Shown one piece after another: positions 10,789 to 21,345 of a stretch of DNA of 64,000 nt. The notes beneath the pieces were generated by a model, which worked only from the letters and a program-made list of their open reading frames with translations, was not told the DNA's origin and made no database searches. The stretch is from Pseudoflavonifractor phocaeensis (lineage in GTDB: Bacteria > Bacillota > Clostridia > Oscillospirales > Oscillospiraceae): positions 1 to 64,000 of the forward strand of contig NZ_JADYUM010000013.1 in assembly GCF_021531815.1 (NCBI RefSeq). The letters are read 5' to 3'. Position numbers and translations under genes: made by a program. Position 1 is the first letter of the stretch; each line of letters starts with the position of its first letter.

Positions 10789-13700
10789 ATGGCCTTTCCT
10801 CTGACGGAAGAACAACAAAAAATCGTGAATGACCGGGGCGGGGAACTGCTGGTGTCCGCCGCGGCCGGGTCGGGGAAGACCCGTGTGCTGGTGGAGCGGC
10901 TGCTGGACCGGGTGACCGGGGAGGGGCTGGACATCGACCGATTTCTGGTCATCACCTACACCAAAGCCGCCGCCGCCGAGCTACGCTCCCGCGTTGCCCA
11001 GGAGCTGGCCGCGCGGCTGGCGGAGCGGCCGAACGACCGCCACCTGCGCCGCCAGTCCACTCTGGTCTATCAGGCCCATATCTCCACCATCCACGCCTTC
11101 TGCTCCGCTCTCCTGCGGGAGAGCGGCCACCTGCTGGACCTGGACCCGGACTTCCGGCTGTGCGACGAGGGGGAGGCCCAGGTCCTGATGGCCCGGACTC
11201 TGGAAGACGTTCTGGACAAGCGGTACGAGGGGCTGGACCCGGAGGGGCCCTTCGCCCAGCTGGCCGATACCCTGGCCGCCGGGCGGGACGACAGCCGCCT
11301 GGCCCAGATCGTACTGGACATCCACAGCCGGGTCCAGAGCCACCCGGACCCGGAGCGTTGGCTGGAGGAGCAGAAGCGGGTCTGGAATCTGGAGGGGGTG
11401 TCCGACCTGGCCCAGACAGCCTGGGGCGCCCTGCTGTTGGGGGAGGCCAAGCGGACGGCGGAGGCCTGCCGGGACAAGCTGGCCCAGGCCCTGGCGCTTA
11501 CCGCCGGGGACGAGCTGCTGGAACAGAACTACGGCCCCTCCCTGTCCGCCTCTCTGGAGGGGGTGGAGGAGTTCCTCCGGGCGGACGGCTGGGATGAGGC
11601 CGCTGCCCGCCTGCCCATTCCTTTCCCGGCTGCGGGACGGAAGAAGAAGCGTACCGGAGAGGTCAGCCCCATGGAGGAGGAGCGGGCCGCGGTAGCGGGG
11701 GAGCGGATGAAGGCCATCCGGACCCGCTGCAAAAAGCTGTTGGACAAGGGCGCGGAGCAGGTCGCCGGGACCAGCGCCCAGCTTCTGGAGGAGCTGGAAC
11801 TGTCCCGGCCCGCCGTCCAGGCCCTCATGGACCTGGTGATAGACTTTCAGCGGGCCTACGCCGCGGAAAAGCGCCGCCGCTCCCTGGTGGATTTCTCCGA
11901 CCTGGAGCACTTCGCGGTGAAGCTGCTGCTGGATGTAACGGGAGCGCCCACCGCCCTGGCCCAGGCCTGGTCCGCCCGGTTCGAGGAGGTCCAGGTGGAC
12001 GAGTACCAGGATACCAACCAGGTCCAGAACGCCATTTTCTCCGCCATCTCCGACGGGGGGAGGAAGCTGTTCCAGGTGGGGGATGTAAAGCAGTCCATCT
12101 ACCGGTTCCGGCTGGCTGATCCCACCATCTTTTTGGACAAGTACCGCCGCTTTGCCGCCGGGGAACAGGCCAAGGAGGGGGAACCCCGAAAGCGGGTGCT
12201 GTCCCGGAATTTCCGCTCCCGGCCCCAGGTGCTGGAGGGATGCAACGACCTATTCCGAAACATTATGTCAACAGAATTCGGGGAGCTGGACTACACGGAG
12301 GACCAGGCCCTGGTCCCGGGGGCGGCCTTCCCTGAGGGGGCGGACTATGCCCTGGAGCTGGACGCCCTGGACCTGTCCTTCCTGGGGGACCAGGAGGGGG
12401 AGAAGGACAGCAAGGACCTGCTGGAGGCGCGGTACGCCGCCCGCCGGATCAAGGAACTGCTGGCCCAGCCCCTGATGATCGCCGAGGGGGAGGGGCAGCG
12501 GCCTGTCCGCCCCTCGGACATCATGATTCTGCTGCGCAGCCCCGGCTCCGTCCTCCACCACTATCTGCGGGCTTTGGGGGAGGAGGGGATTCCCTGGTCC
12601 GCCGACGGCGGCGGGGATTTCTTTGACACCACGGAGGTCAGCGTGGCCCTGTCCATGCTGCGGATCGTGGACAACCCGCGCCAGGACGTGCCCCTGATCG
12701 CTGTTTTGCGCTCCCCGGTGTACGGCTTCTCCGGGGACAAGCTGGCCCTGCTCCGGGCGGACTGGGAGGGGGACTTCTACTCCGCTCTGGTCCATGCCGG
12801 GGAGCAGGGGGACCGGGAATGCCGGGACTTTCTGGAGGAACTGGAGGAACTGCGCTTCGGCGCGGGGGACCGGACCTGCCGCCAGCTGATCTGGCACATT
12901 TATGAAAAGACCAACCTGCTGGGCGTTTTCGGCGCCATGGACGGGGGACGGGAGCGGCAGGACAACCTGCTCTCCCTCTATGCCCTGGCCGGACAGCTGG
13001 AGGAATCCGGCTGCCGGACCCTGTTTCAGTTCCTGCTGCGGCTGGACCGGATGCGGGAAAACGGAGCCAAGCTGACAACCGCCGGACCGGGCCGGGAGGG
13101 GGAGGGCGTGTCCATCCTGTCCATCCACCGGTCCAAGGGCTTGGAGAAGCCTGTGGTGCTGTTGTGCGGCCTGAGCCGCTGGCTGAACCGGGACGACCTG
13201 ATGCGTCCGGTGCTGTTCCACCCTGTTCTGGGGGTGGGTCCCAAGGGCCTGGACCGGGAGCGGATGGTGGAATATCCCACCCTGGCCCGGCAGGCGGTGG
13301 CCCGCCAGCTGGAACGGGAGATGATGTCGGAGGAGCTGCGGCTGCTGTACGTGGCCATGACCCGGGCAAAGGAGAAGCTGATCCTGACCCTGGCTCTGCC
13401 TGAGGGGCTGCGGGCCCTGGAGCGGCTGGGGGAGGACCTGTCCGCCCCGGTGTCCCCCATGGCCCTGGAGAGCCAGCAGAATGTGGGCGCGTGGGTGCTG
13501 CTCCACGCCCTTACCCGGCCCGAGGCCGCCCCGCTGCGGACCATGGCCGGACTGCCCGAGGTGGAGTGCGGCCCGCTGGGACCCGCCTGGGACATCCGCT
13601 GGGTGGAGGGGCTGCCCCTCAGCCAGATGGAGGAGCGTCCTGGCCGTTTTGCCGGCCTGCCGGAGGAGGAAAAGAGGGGCGAAGCGAAGGACCTGGCCGC

Positions 13701-14394
13701 ACGGCTGGCCTGGCGCTATTCCCATATGGCCTCCGCCAACATCCCCTCCAAGCTCACCGCCACCCAGATCAAGGGCAGGCCGTTAGACCGGGAGGCGGCG
13801 GAGGAAGGAGCGCCTGTCCCCGCCCAGCGGGTGGAGCAGCCGCCCATCCACCGTCCTGACTTCCGGGGCGGAGAGAAGGGCCTGAGTCCCACACAGCGGG
13901 GGACCGCCCTCCATCTGGCCATGCAGTACATGCCGCTGACGGGGGACCACAGCCCAGAGGCCATCGGTGTGGAACTGAAACGGCTGGTAGACCAGGGGTT
14001 TTTGACGCAGGCCCAGGGAGACGCGGTGGAGCCGGAGCGGCTGTCGGCCTTTTTTGCCAGCCCACTGGGCCAGGAGATGGCCGGGGCCAAGGAGTGCCGC
14101 CGGGAGTTCAAATTCTCCCTTCTGGTCCCCGCCCGGGACTACTACCCCGAGGCGGAGGAGGGGGAGGAGGTCCTGCTCCAGGGCGTTATCGACGCCTGGT
14201 TTGACGGTGGAGATGGGGTCACAGTGGTGGACTTCAAAAGCGACCGGATCGCCCCCGGCGGGGAGCGGACCCGGGCGGAGGAGTACCGCCCCCAGCTGGA
14301 GGCGTACAGCCGGGCCCTGTCCGCCATTTTAGGCCGCCCGGTCCGGAGAATGGTGCTTTGGTTTTTCGCCACGGGAACGGCGGCGGAACTGTAA
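10789..14394 (+). CDS. addA: AddA subunit of the AddAB helicase-nuclease
   Basis: 1201 residues, matching the usual AddA length of about 1200. It is the UvrD/Rep-type helicase with a C-terminal RecB-family nuclease, partner of AddB. Motifs in order: Q-motif TEEQQKIV, Walker A AAAGSGKT near residue 25, helicase motif II with VDEYQDTN near residue 405, QVGDVKQSIYRFR (motif III) near residue 430, SIHRSKGLE near residue 780, LLYVAMTRAKEKL near residue 855, and the nuclease motif VVDFKSD near residue 1147. ATG 10789 follows AAAGGAGGC; an in-frame ATG at 10741 lies inside a hairpin without a ribosome binding site. Confidence 0.95.
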   Translation: MAFPLTEEQQKIVNDRGGELLVSAAAGSGKTRVLVERLLDRVTGEGLDIDRFLVITYTKAAAAELRSRVAQELAARLAERPNDRHLRRQSTLVYQAHISTIHAFCSALLRESGHLLDLDPDFRLCDEGEAQVLMARTLEDVLDKRYEGLDPEGPFAQLADTLAAGRDDSRLAQIVLDIHSRVQSHPDPERWLEEQKRVWNLEGVSDLAQTAWGALLLGEAKRTAEACRDKLAQALALTAGDELLEQNYGPSLSASLEGVEEFLRADGWDEAAARLPIPFPAAGRKKKRTGEVSPMEEERAAVAGERMKAIRTRCKKLLDKGAEQVAGTSAQLLEELELSRPAVQALMDLVIDFQRAYAAEKRRRSLVDFSDLEHFAVKLLLDVTGAPTALAQAWSARFEEVQVDEYQDTNQVQNAIFSAISDGGRKLFQVGDVKQSIYRFRLADPTIFLDKYRRFAAGEQAKEGEPRKRVLSRNFRSRPQVLEGCNDLFRNIMSTEFGELDYTEDQALVPGAAFPEGADYALELDALDLSFLGDQEGEKDSKDLLEARYAARRIKELLAQPLMIAEGEGQRPVRPSDIMILLRSPGSVLHHYLRALGEEGIPWSADGGGDFFDTTEVSVALSMLRIVDNPRQDVPLIAVLRSPVYGFSGDKLALLRADWEGDFYSALVHAGEQGDRECRDFLEELEELRFGAGDRTCRQLIWHIYEKTNLLGVFGAMDGGRERQDNLLSLYALAGQLEESGCRTLFQFLLRLDRMRENGAKLTTAGPGREGEGVSILSIHRSKGLEKPVVLLCGLSRWLNRDDLMRPVLFHPVLGVGPKGLDRERMVEYPTLARQAVARQLEREMMSEELRLLYVAMTRAKEKLILTLALPEGLRALERLGEDLSAPVSPMALESQQNVGAWVLLHALTRPEAAPLRTMAGLPEVECGPLGPAWDIRWVEGLPLSQMEERPGRFAGLPEEEKRGEAKDLAARLAWRYSHMASANIPSKLTATQIKGRPLDREAAEEGAPVPAQRVEQPPIHRPDFRGGEKGLSPTQRGTALHLAMQYMPLTGDHSPEAIGVELKRLVDQGFLTQAQGDAVEPERLSAFFASPLGQEMAGAKECRREFKFSLLVPARDYYPEAEEGEEVLLQGVIDAWFDGGDGVTVVDFKSDRIAPGGERTRAEEYRPQLEAYSRALSAILGRPVRRMVLWFFATGTAAEL

Positions 14395-14406
14395 GGCGGT
14401 TTTCCC

Positions 14407-14670
14407 TTATGGTTCTTCTAAAGAGGGAGGATCGGGGCTGTTTTCCACCAAAATGATGTCATCCCCGAAGCGGCGCACCGCCTCCCAGGGGATGCGGCGG
14501 TCCGGTTCCCGGCCCAGCAGGCCGAACAGCCTCCGGCGGCCTGGGAGGATCAGACCGAGGACCCGCCCCTCCTCCAGATCCAGCTCCATGTCCCCCACAT
14601 AGCCCAGACGGCTGCCGTCTGAGACGCAGATGACCTCTTTGTAGCGAAGCTCCTCCAAGCGGCTCTCCAT
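14407..14670 (-). CDS. YlmC/YmxH family PRC-barrel sporulation protein
   Basis: 87 residues forming a single PRC-barrel-like domain. Typical family features are RYKEVICVSDGSRLG near residue 9 and LILPGRRRLFGLLG in the middle, followed by an IPWEAV(R)(R)FG segment and a short acidic tail. YlmC/YmxH proteins are small conserved proteins of spore formers without a defined activity. ATG 14670 was chosen because GGGAGG lies 8 bases upstream; an ATG at 14685 lies in the ribosome binding site itself. The gene converges on addA with 12 bases between stops. Confidence 0.8.
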   Translation of the reverse strand: MESRLEELRYKEVICVSDGSRLGYVGDMELDLEEGRVLGLILPGRRRLFGLLGREPDRRIPWEAVRRFGDDIILVENSPDPPSLEEP

Positions 14671-14733
14671 GGCGCGCCCTCCCATCTTTCAGCTGGTTCC
14701 AGCCTATGCGGGGGAAGGGCCGTCCTATGAATC

Positions 14734-14776
14734 GAGAAAAGCACAGGCCCTGCCGGAACTGTCCGGCAGGGCCTGC
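14734..14776 (-). terminator. Terminator of the opuC-type operon
   Basis: A long near-perfect stem with the core AGGCCCTGCCGGA/TCCGGCAGGGCCT and a 4-nt loop is followed on the minus strand by TTTTC. Confidence 0.9.
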
Positions 14777-14788
14777 GTTGTTGTGGGT

Positions 14789-16321
14789 TCAGTTGTCCAG
14801 CAGCCCCCGCTCCACCAGGAAGTCGTGGGCCGTCTGGGTGATGTCCTTGCCCTCCACGTCCACGGCGTAAGTGAGGGATACCATGGCGTCATTGTCCACC
14901 TGTCCGGTGAGCAGCTCCAGCACGTCCTCCAGATTGGGGGCGGCCTCATAAAACCGCTCAAACAGGTCGTCCCGGACCAGAAAGGCCCCGTTGTACTCCG
15001 GGAAGAAGGAGCGGTCATCCTCCAGAATGGTGAGGCCCGCCCGCTTGTTCAGGCCGTCGGTGGCGTAGACCACCATGACCTCGAAGGCGCCCTCCTCCAC
15101 GGCGTTGTATTTCAGGGCGGCGTCCATGGGGATGGCCTCCTGGAACGCCAGACCGTAGAATTCCACAAAGGGCTGATACTTCATGCTGCCCTCGGCGGTA
15201 AAGAACTCGTGCTCGCCGCCCAGACGCAGCTGGGGAGCGCAGGTGGCCAGCTCGCTGATGGTCTTGACGCCGTACCGCTCCACCACCTCCCGGGTGACGC
15301 CCAGGGCGTAGGTGTTGTCCAGCCCCACCTTGCCCATGAGATGCAGGTCCTCCCGGGCGCTGACCTCCTGGTTGACGAAATCATACAGGCTCATGCCCTC
15401 GGGTACGTCGGTGACGTCCAGCTTCAGGAAGGTGGTCAGCACCGTGCCGTCGTAGCTGAACATCAGGTCGCAGCTGGGGGAGTCCCCCCGCAGGGAGTTG
15501 TAGTTATTCACCTGGGTCATCTGATCCCGGATCTCCACCGTCAGGTCCGTCTTGTCCTCCACCAGCTGCTTCACCATGCTGTGCATCAGCTTGACCTCGG
15601 AGTAGTCCCCATCATAGAGGACCAGCTTTCCCTCGGTATTGGCGGGGACCAGCATGGCGGCGATCAGGGCCACTGAGGCCGCGGCCAGAGCGGCTCCTCC
15701 GGTCCATTTGGCCCAGCCGGGCAGCTTTTTCCCGCCGCGCCTGTTGAGGCGGCGCTCCGCCCAGCCCATGAGCAGGTCCAAGACCAGGGCCATGACCATG
15801 AGGGCCAGGGTGCCCAGCAGGATCAGCTCCATGTTCCGGCGGCGGATGCCGCTGTTGATGACGCTGCCGATGCCCCCGCCGCCCACTGAGGCGGCGAAGA
15901 CGGCGGTGCCGATGGCGTTGACCACGGCGATCCGGACGCCGGTGAACAGCATGGGCATGGCCAGGGGGAGCTCCACATGGAGCAGGCGGTAGGCTGGGGT
16001 CATCCCCATGCCGGTGGCGGCCTCTTTCAGATGGGGGGACACCTGATTCAGGCCCAGGCAGGTGTTCCGGACGATGGGGAGGAGGGAGTAGAGGGCCAGG
16101 CCGATCATCACCGTGGGCTTGCCCGGTCCCAGGAACACCATGATGATGCCCAGCAGGGCCAGGGCGGGAGTGGTCTGGATCAGATCCACCACCCGCAGGA
16201 TAACGTTCCCCAGCCGCGGGGTCAGGTAGCACAGCAGTCCCAGAGGGACGCCCACCCCCACAGCAATGACCAGGGAGGAGAGGACCAGAAGCAAATGCTC
16301 CCAAACCATGGCAAAGGTCAT
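14789..16321 (-). CDS. Osmolyte ABC transporter permease fused to substrate-binding protein
   Basis: 510 residues. About residues 1-205 are a five-to-six-helix ABC permease of the ProW/OpuCB type with the EAA loop (EAATGMGM near residue 100). After one more membrane segment (about residues 215-235), residues 240-510 form an OpuAC/ProX-type binding domain (LVLYDGDYSEVKLMH onward). The fused binding domain should face outside and collect glycine betaine, choline or a related quaternary amine. Permease-binding protein fusions are known in Firmicutes OpuA/OpuC-like systems. The start overlaps the upstream permease stop by 4 nt. Confidence 0.88.
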   Translation of the reverse strand: MTFAMVWEHLLLVLSSLVIAVGVGVPLGLLCYLTPRLGNVILRVVDLIQTTPALALLGIIMVFLGPGKPTVMIGLALYSLLPIVRNTCLGLNQVSPHLKEAATGMGMTPAYRLLHVELPLAMPMLFTGVRIAVVNAIGTAVFAASVGGGGIGSVINSGIRRRNMELILLGTLALMVMALVLDLLMGWAERRLNRRGGKKLPGWAKWTGGAALAAASVALIAAMLVPANTEGKLVLYDGDYSEVKLMHSMVKQLVEDKTDLTVEIRDQMTQVNNYNSLRGDSPSCDLMFSYDGTVLTTFLKLDVTDVPEGMSLYDFVNQEVSAREDLHLMGKVGLDNTYALGVTREVVERYGVKTISELATCAPQLRLGGEHEFFTAEGSMKYQPFVEFYGLAFQEAIPMDAALKYNAVEEGAFEVMVVYATDGLNKRAGLTILEDDRSFFPEYNGAFLVRDDLFERFYEAAPNLEDVLELLTGQVDNDAMVSLTYAVDVEGKDITQTAHDFLVERGLLDN

Positions 16322-16968
16322 TCCTCATCCCTCCCTTTCCGCAGGCCTCGGGGGACCACATGGCGCTGCAGGATGTCCACCAGAGTCCCCAGGACGAAGG
16401 CCAGCAGGGCGGCGGGGATGGCTCCCTGGAGGATGAGGGCGTTGTTGTTGGAACTGACTCCCTTGTAGATGAAGTCGCCCAGTCCGCCCAGACCGATCAT
16501 GGAGGCCACCACGGTCCAGCTGACGGTGTAGACGGTGGCGATGCGCAGCCCGCCGATGATGGTGGGCATGGCCAGGGGCAGTTCAACCAGGACCAGCTGC
16601 TGGAAGTGGTCCATGCCGCAGCCCCGGGCCGCCTCCTTGTACTGGGCGTCCACCTCGTTCAGTCCGGTGAAGGTGTTTTTCAGCACCGGGAACATGGCGT
16701 AGACGGAGAGGGCGATGAGGACGGTGGCGGACCGCCGCCCCAGATAGAGGAACAGCACGCCGATGAAGACGATGCCCGGGATGGTGTTCAGCACCGACAG
16801 CACCGGCAGGATACACCGGGACAGCTTGGGAGTCCGGGTGAGCAGGATGCCCAGCACCAGGCCCAGCAGGAAGCCGATGGAGACGGAGGCCAGGGTGTAG
16901 CCCAGATGCTCCAGCAGTCTGGGAAGAATGGCGGAGCAGGCGGCGGACAGCGATTGGAGAGCGTTCAT
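16318..16968 (-). CDS. Osmolyte ABC transporter permease (OpuCB-type)
   Basis: 216 residues with about six hydrophobic helices and the permease EAA motif (EAARGCGMD near residue 115). It is the second, unfused permease of the operon and should pair with the permease half of the downstream fusion to form the membrane channel. It lies 4 bases after the ATPase gene and overlaps the fusion gene by 4 nt, so all three are translationally linked. Confidence 0.88.
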   Translation of the reverse strand: MNALQSLSAACSAILPRLLEHLGYTLASVSIGFLLGLVLGILLTRTPKLSRCILPVLSVLNTIPGIVFIGVLFLYLGRRSATVLIALSVYAMFPVLKNTFTGLNEVDAQYKEAARGCGMDHFQQLVLVELPLAMPTIIGGLRIATVYTVSWTVVASMIGLGGLGDFIYKGVSSNNNALILQGAIPAALLAFVLGTLVDILQRHVVPRGLRKGRDEE

Positions 16969-16972
16969 TCCA

Positions 16973-18085
<1,113 letters not shown>

Positions 18086-18171
18086 AATGACCTCCTTTTC
18101 CTGTGGGCGCCTGGCAAGCGGGCGGCGCCTGGGTGAGCGGGGCGGACTTGTCCGGACGCCAACCGGACGGA

Positions 18172-18204
18172 ATATTTTACCCTTCCGAAAAAAGTGTAAA
18201 ATAT
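18172..18204. promoter_or_regulatory. Inverted repeat upstream of the osmolyte operon (candidate operator)
   Basis: ATATTTTAC (18172-18180) and GTAAAATAT (18196-18204) are perfect inverted 9-mers separated by 15 bases, about 90 bases upstream of the TTG start of the ATPase gene. On the minus strand they carry TTTACA and TAAAAT boxes at 15-base spacing, so the repeat may overlap the promoter. The rest of the 18086-18461 gap is AT-rich and holds no gene. Confidence 0.5.
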
Positions 18205-18461
18205 GGCCCGCGGAAAGTACTGCGTCCACAGCACAACGGGGACGCGCTCCTGACCACGGGTGGTTATCTGGCGTTATCTACAAAAATAGTATAACTTTTT
18301 CTGGCAAAAATGTCAAATAAACAAAATGTGAACAAAGGTCGAAGGAAAAGGAACCGGCTCGAAATCAAATTAAGAATCTCTTTATCAAATCTTAAAGATC
18401 CTCCCACCCTCTCCTTAACAAAGTCCTGATAGCATTGTGGCAGAATTTAGGAGGGATCTGT

Positions 18462-19727
18462 ATGGAATGGTTTGCCGCTGTGTTTTCGGCGCTGTCCGAG
18501 CTGGTTGGCCTGGGGCTTGCCCTTTGGGGAGGGTATTATCTGGTCACCGCCCTCATGTCCTGGCGGAAGCCGGAGGACTACGGCTGGCACCCGGCCCGGA
18601 CCCGGTTCGCCGTCCTCATCGCCGCCCGGAACGAGGAACTGGTCATCGGCCCGCTGATCAACAGCCTGCTGACCCAGAATTACCCGGCGGAGCTGTACGA
18701 CATCTGGGTCATCCCCAACAACTGCACCGACAATACCGCCCGGGCCGCCGCAGGCTTTGGGGCGAAGGTGCTGGAATGTACCGTTCCCGTTCGGTCCAAG
18801 GGGGAGGTGCTGCGCTTCGCCTACCGGCGGATACGGGGCCGGGGATATGATGCCTACTGCGTCTTTGACGCGGACAACCTGGCCCACCCGGATTTTCTGG
18901 CGGAGATGAACAATGCATACCAGTCCGGGGTCCGGGTGGCCCAAGGCTACCGGGACAGCAAAAACCCCTATGACACCCCGGTCTCCGGCAGCTGTTCCAT
19001 CTATTACTGGATGATGGACCGCTTTCACAACGGCGGCAAGGCGGGGCTTGGCCTGTCCGCCATGGTCAACGGCACCGGATTTATGGTGTCGGCCGAGACC
19101 CTGGAGGCCCTGGGCGGGTGGAACACCCAAACCGTCAGCGAGGACCTGGAGCTCACCGCCCAGTGCGTGCTGGCGGGGGAGCGGGTATACTGGGTCCCCA
19201 AGGCTATCACATATGATGAACAGCCCCTTACTTATGCCCAGTCCGTGGTCCAGCGCCGCCGATGGTCCAGCGGAACCCTCCAGGTGGCGGAGACCTACCT
19301 GGGCCAGGCAGCCGGGGAGCGGAGAACGCGCCGCCGGAGGCTGGCGCTGGCTGACCTGGAGGCCACCCTGCTGGTTCCCGCCTATCAGGCGGCGGCGGTG
19401 GCGGGGCTGGCCATCTCTCTGCTGTCCGCCTGTCTGGACTGCCGGACACTGGGGCAAGTCCCGGCGGTGCTGGTGGGGACCCTGGCGGCGAATTTGGCGT
19501 TTACCGCGCTCTGGTCCACCCTGGCGGCGGCTTTGGTGCTGACGGCGGAGGGGAAATGGGACCAGCGCATCCTGGGCGGGCTGCTGTTTTACTGGCTGTT
19601 CCTCCTGTCCTGGCTGCCCATCACCCTGGGCAGCTTCGTGAAAAAGACTACCGAATGGGAGGAAATACGCCACACCCGGAACATTGCGGCCCCGGCTCTG
19701 GGCAAGGAAAGAGCGTTTGCGCCATGA
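18462..19727 (+). CDS. Membrane glycosyltransferase, family 2
   Basis: 421 residues. One N-terminal membrane segment (about 5-30) precedes a GT-A catalytic domain: AARNEELVIG near residue 57, the DAD metal site in VFDADN near residue 142, an ED pair in TVSEDLELTA near residue 226, and QRRRW near residue 264. The last motif is the QxxRW signature of processive GT2 enzymes. Two to three C-terminal membrane helices follow. It probably extends or secretes a polysaccharide from a nucleotide-sugar donor; the product is unknown. ATG 18462 follows AGGAGGG. It is a single-gene unit facing the ATP-grasp gene. Confidence 0.85.
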   Translation: MEWFAAVFSALSELVGLGLALWGGYYLVTALMSWRKPEDYGWHPARTRFAVLIAARNEELVIGPLINSLLTQNYPAELYDIWVIPNNCTDNTARAAAGFGAKVLECTVPVRSKGEVLRFAYRRIRGRGYDAYCVFDADNLAHPDFLAEMNNAYQSGVRVAQGYRDSKNPYDTPVSGSCSIYYWMMDRFHNGGKAGLGLSAMVNGTGFMVSAETLEALGGWNTQTVSEDLELTAQCVLAGERVYWVPKAITYDEQPLTYAQSVVQRRRWSSGTLQVAETYLGQAAGERRTRRRRLALADLEATLLVPAYQAAAVAGLAISLLSACLDCRTLGQVPAVLVGTLAANLAFTALWSTLAAALVLTAEGKWDQRILGGLLFYWLFLLSWLPITLGSFVKKTTEWEEIRHTRNIAAPALGKERAFAP

Positions 19728-19730
19728 GAA

Positions 19731-19768
19731 TACCCCACAGGAGTTTACTCCTGTGGGGTAATTTTATT
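19731..19768. terminator. Bidirectional terminator between the glycosyltransferase and transglutaminase remnant
   Basis: A perfect 13-bp stem TACCCCACAGGAG/CTCCTGTGGGGTA has a TTTA loop, with ATTTTATT on the plus side. It serves the convergent genes. Confidence 0.8.
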
Positions 19769-20117
19769 GTTCCGACACCCGCATATAGACCGACTGCTGC
19801 TGGGCGCCGCTGCCCATGAGTACGCCCCGTTCCACGGGACAGTCGTAGTAGTCCCGCCCGATGGCCAGCACCAGGTAGGTCTCGTCCACCCGCTTGTTCC
19901 GGGTGGGGTCCAGGCCGTACCAGCAGCCCTCGGACCAGACCTCCACCCAGGCGTGGGTGGCGCCCTCGCCCACGGTGAGGCCGCAGATGTACCGGGCGGG
20001 GATGCCTGCCATGCGGCACAGGGCGATGAGGATGTGGCTCTCGTCCTGACAGACCCCCCGGGCCATGGAGAAGGCCTGGGCGGCGGTGGTGTTGACTCCG
20101 GTGACGCCGGGGGTGTA
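19764..20117 (-). pseudogene. Transglutaminase-like protein, N-terminally truncated
   Basis: About 117 codons open on the minus strand. The fragment keeps the catalytic half of a transglutaminase-like (cysteine protease fold) domain: the Cys in GVCQDESH, the His in THAWVEVW and the Asp in GLDPTRN. The first ATG (20066) is internal and the usual N-terminal half is missing. Upstream the frame runs directly into the ATP-grasp gene in another frame, so the first part appears to have been deleted. In intact operons the order is circularly permuted ATP-grasp, alpha-E (DUF403) protein, transglutaminase. Here the ATP-grasp end, all of alpha-E and the transglutaminase start are absent. Assembly error is the alternative. 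Confidence 0.7.
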
Positions 20118-21252
20118 CCATGATGGGCAGGTCCAGGAAATTGATGACCTCCTGGGCGATGAAGCGGCGGGGCTCGGCCTTGATGGTTTCCGCGAAGTCC
20201 GCCAGTTGCTGCTTGGTCAGGTCCCTGCCGAAGACCACGCCGTATCCTCCCGCCTCAGCCACGTCCTTGATGACCAGCCGGTCCAGGTGCTCCAGCACAT
20301 ACTTCCGGTCCTCCTCGTAGAAGGGCAGGTAGGTGGGGGCGTTGTGAAGAATGGGCTCCTCTCCCAGATAGTAGCGGATCATCTTGGGGACGAAGTAGTA
20401 AATGCCCTTGTCGTCGGCGGCGCCGTTACCCGGGGCATTGATGATGGCCACGTTGCCCGCCCGGTAGGCGGCCATCAGGTTGGGGATGCCGATGAGGGAC
20501 TCGGGCAGGAAGGTGACCGGGTCCAGGTACTCGTCGCTGATCCGGCGGTACAGGGCGCCGACCCGGTAGGTCTGGTCCATCCCCTGGTACCAGAGCACGT
20601 CGTTCTCCACATACAGGTCCCGGCTCTCCACCAGCACGGAGTCGGTGCGCTCGGCCAGATAGGAGTGCTCAAAGTAGGCGGCGTTGTACCGGCCAGGGGT
20701 AAAGACCACGTTGATGCCGCCGCAGTTCACATGGTCCATGACGCTCCGGAGCATCTCTCCGTAGTTCCGGTTGTCCACCAACTTGTTGGTCTGAAAGGTG
20801 ATGGGGGATGACTTGCGGCACAGGTCACGGGCGATCAGGGGATAGGAGGCGCCGGAGGGAATGCGCAGGTTGTCCTCCAGGATGTACCAGTCGTCCTCGG
20901 CCTGGACCAGGTCGATGCCGGAAATGTGGCTGTAGATCCCCTTGGGCGGGGTGATACCCTCGCAGGGGGTCAGATAGCCTGAGGAGGAATAGACAAAATC
21001 GGCGGGGACCACGCCGTCCCGGACGATCTTCGCCTCGGAGTAAATGTCCTTCAAATACAGGTTCAGGGCGGTGACCCGCTGGCGAAGTCCTTTCTCCAGG
21101 CGCTGAAAGTCCTGGGCTGAAATGATGCGCGGGATGGCGTCGAAGGGAAACAGGCGCTCGTTGAAGACCCCGTTTTTGTACAGTCCGAACTTGACGCCGT
21201 ACCGGGCCAGCTGTTTGTTGATCTGGTCACTGTGCCGGACCAATTCTTCCAT
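20110..21252 (-). pseudogene. Circularly permuted type 2 ATP-grasp protein, C-terminally truncated
   Basis: Homology to circularly permuted ATP-grasp proteins (DUF404/DUF407) runs from ATG 21252 to about residue 378, ending at DLPIM near 20119. Visible family strings are GVVPADFVYSSSGYL, AEDDWYILEDNLRIPSG, INAPGNGAADDKGIYYFVP and LVIKDVAEAGGYG. Full-length relatives are about 470 residues, so about 90 are missing. Beyond 20119 the frame stays open to 19648, but the tail is Arg/His/Gly/Pro-rich and is the wrong frame of the transglutaminase remnant. The intact family takes part in an uncharacterised peptide-modifying or amide-forming system. AAGGGGGAG precedes the start. Confidence 0.75.
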
Positions 21253-21300
21253 AAAAACTCCCCCTTGTGTGGCTCCTTTATTCTATCCGTTGGGATTGGA

Positions 21301-21345
21301 TAAAATAAACAGAAGGCGGGGACGCCAACAGCGTCCTCGCCTTCT
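21301..21345 (-). terminator. Terminator after the FprA-rubredoxin unit
   Basis: A 15-bp stem AGAAGGCGGGGACGC/GCGTCCTCGCCTTCT with one G-T pair is followed on the minus strand by GTTTATTTTA. It lies in the 208-bp gap 21253-21460, which holds no gene. Confidence 0.75.

Noticed and set aside
19648-20118. C-terminal tail of the ATP-grasp frame after residue 378
   Set aside because: The tail is Arg/His/Pro/Gly-rich and is out of frame with transglutaminase coding sequence. It is a product of the junction, not an extra domain.
20100-20130. Programmed frameshift between ATP-grasp and transglutaminase
   Set aside because: No slippery heptamer or downstream pseudoknot is apparent, and large parts of both proteins are missing, which slippage cannot explain.
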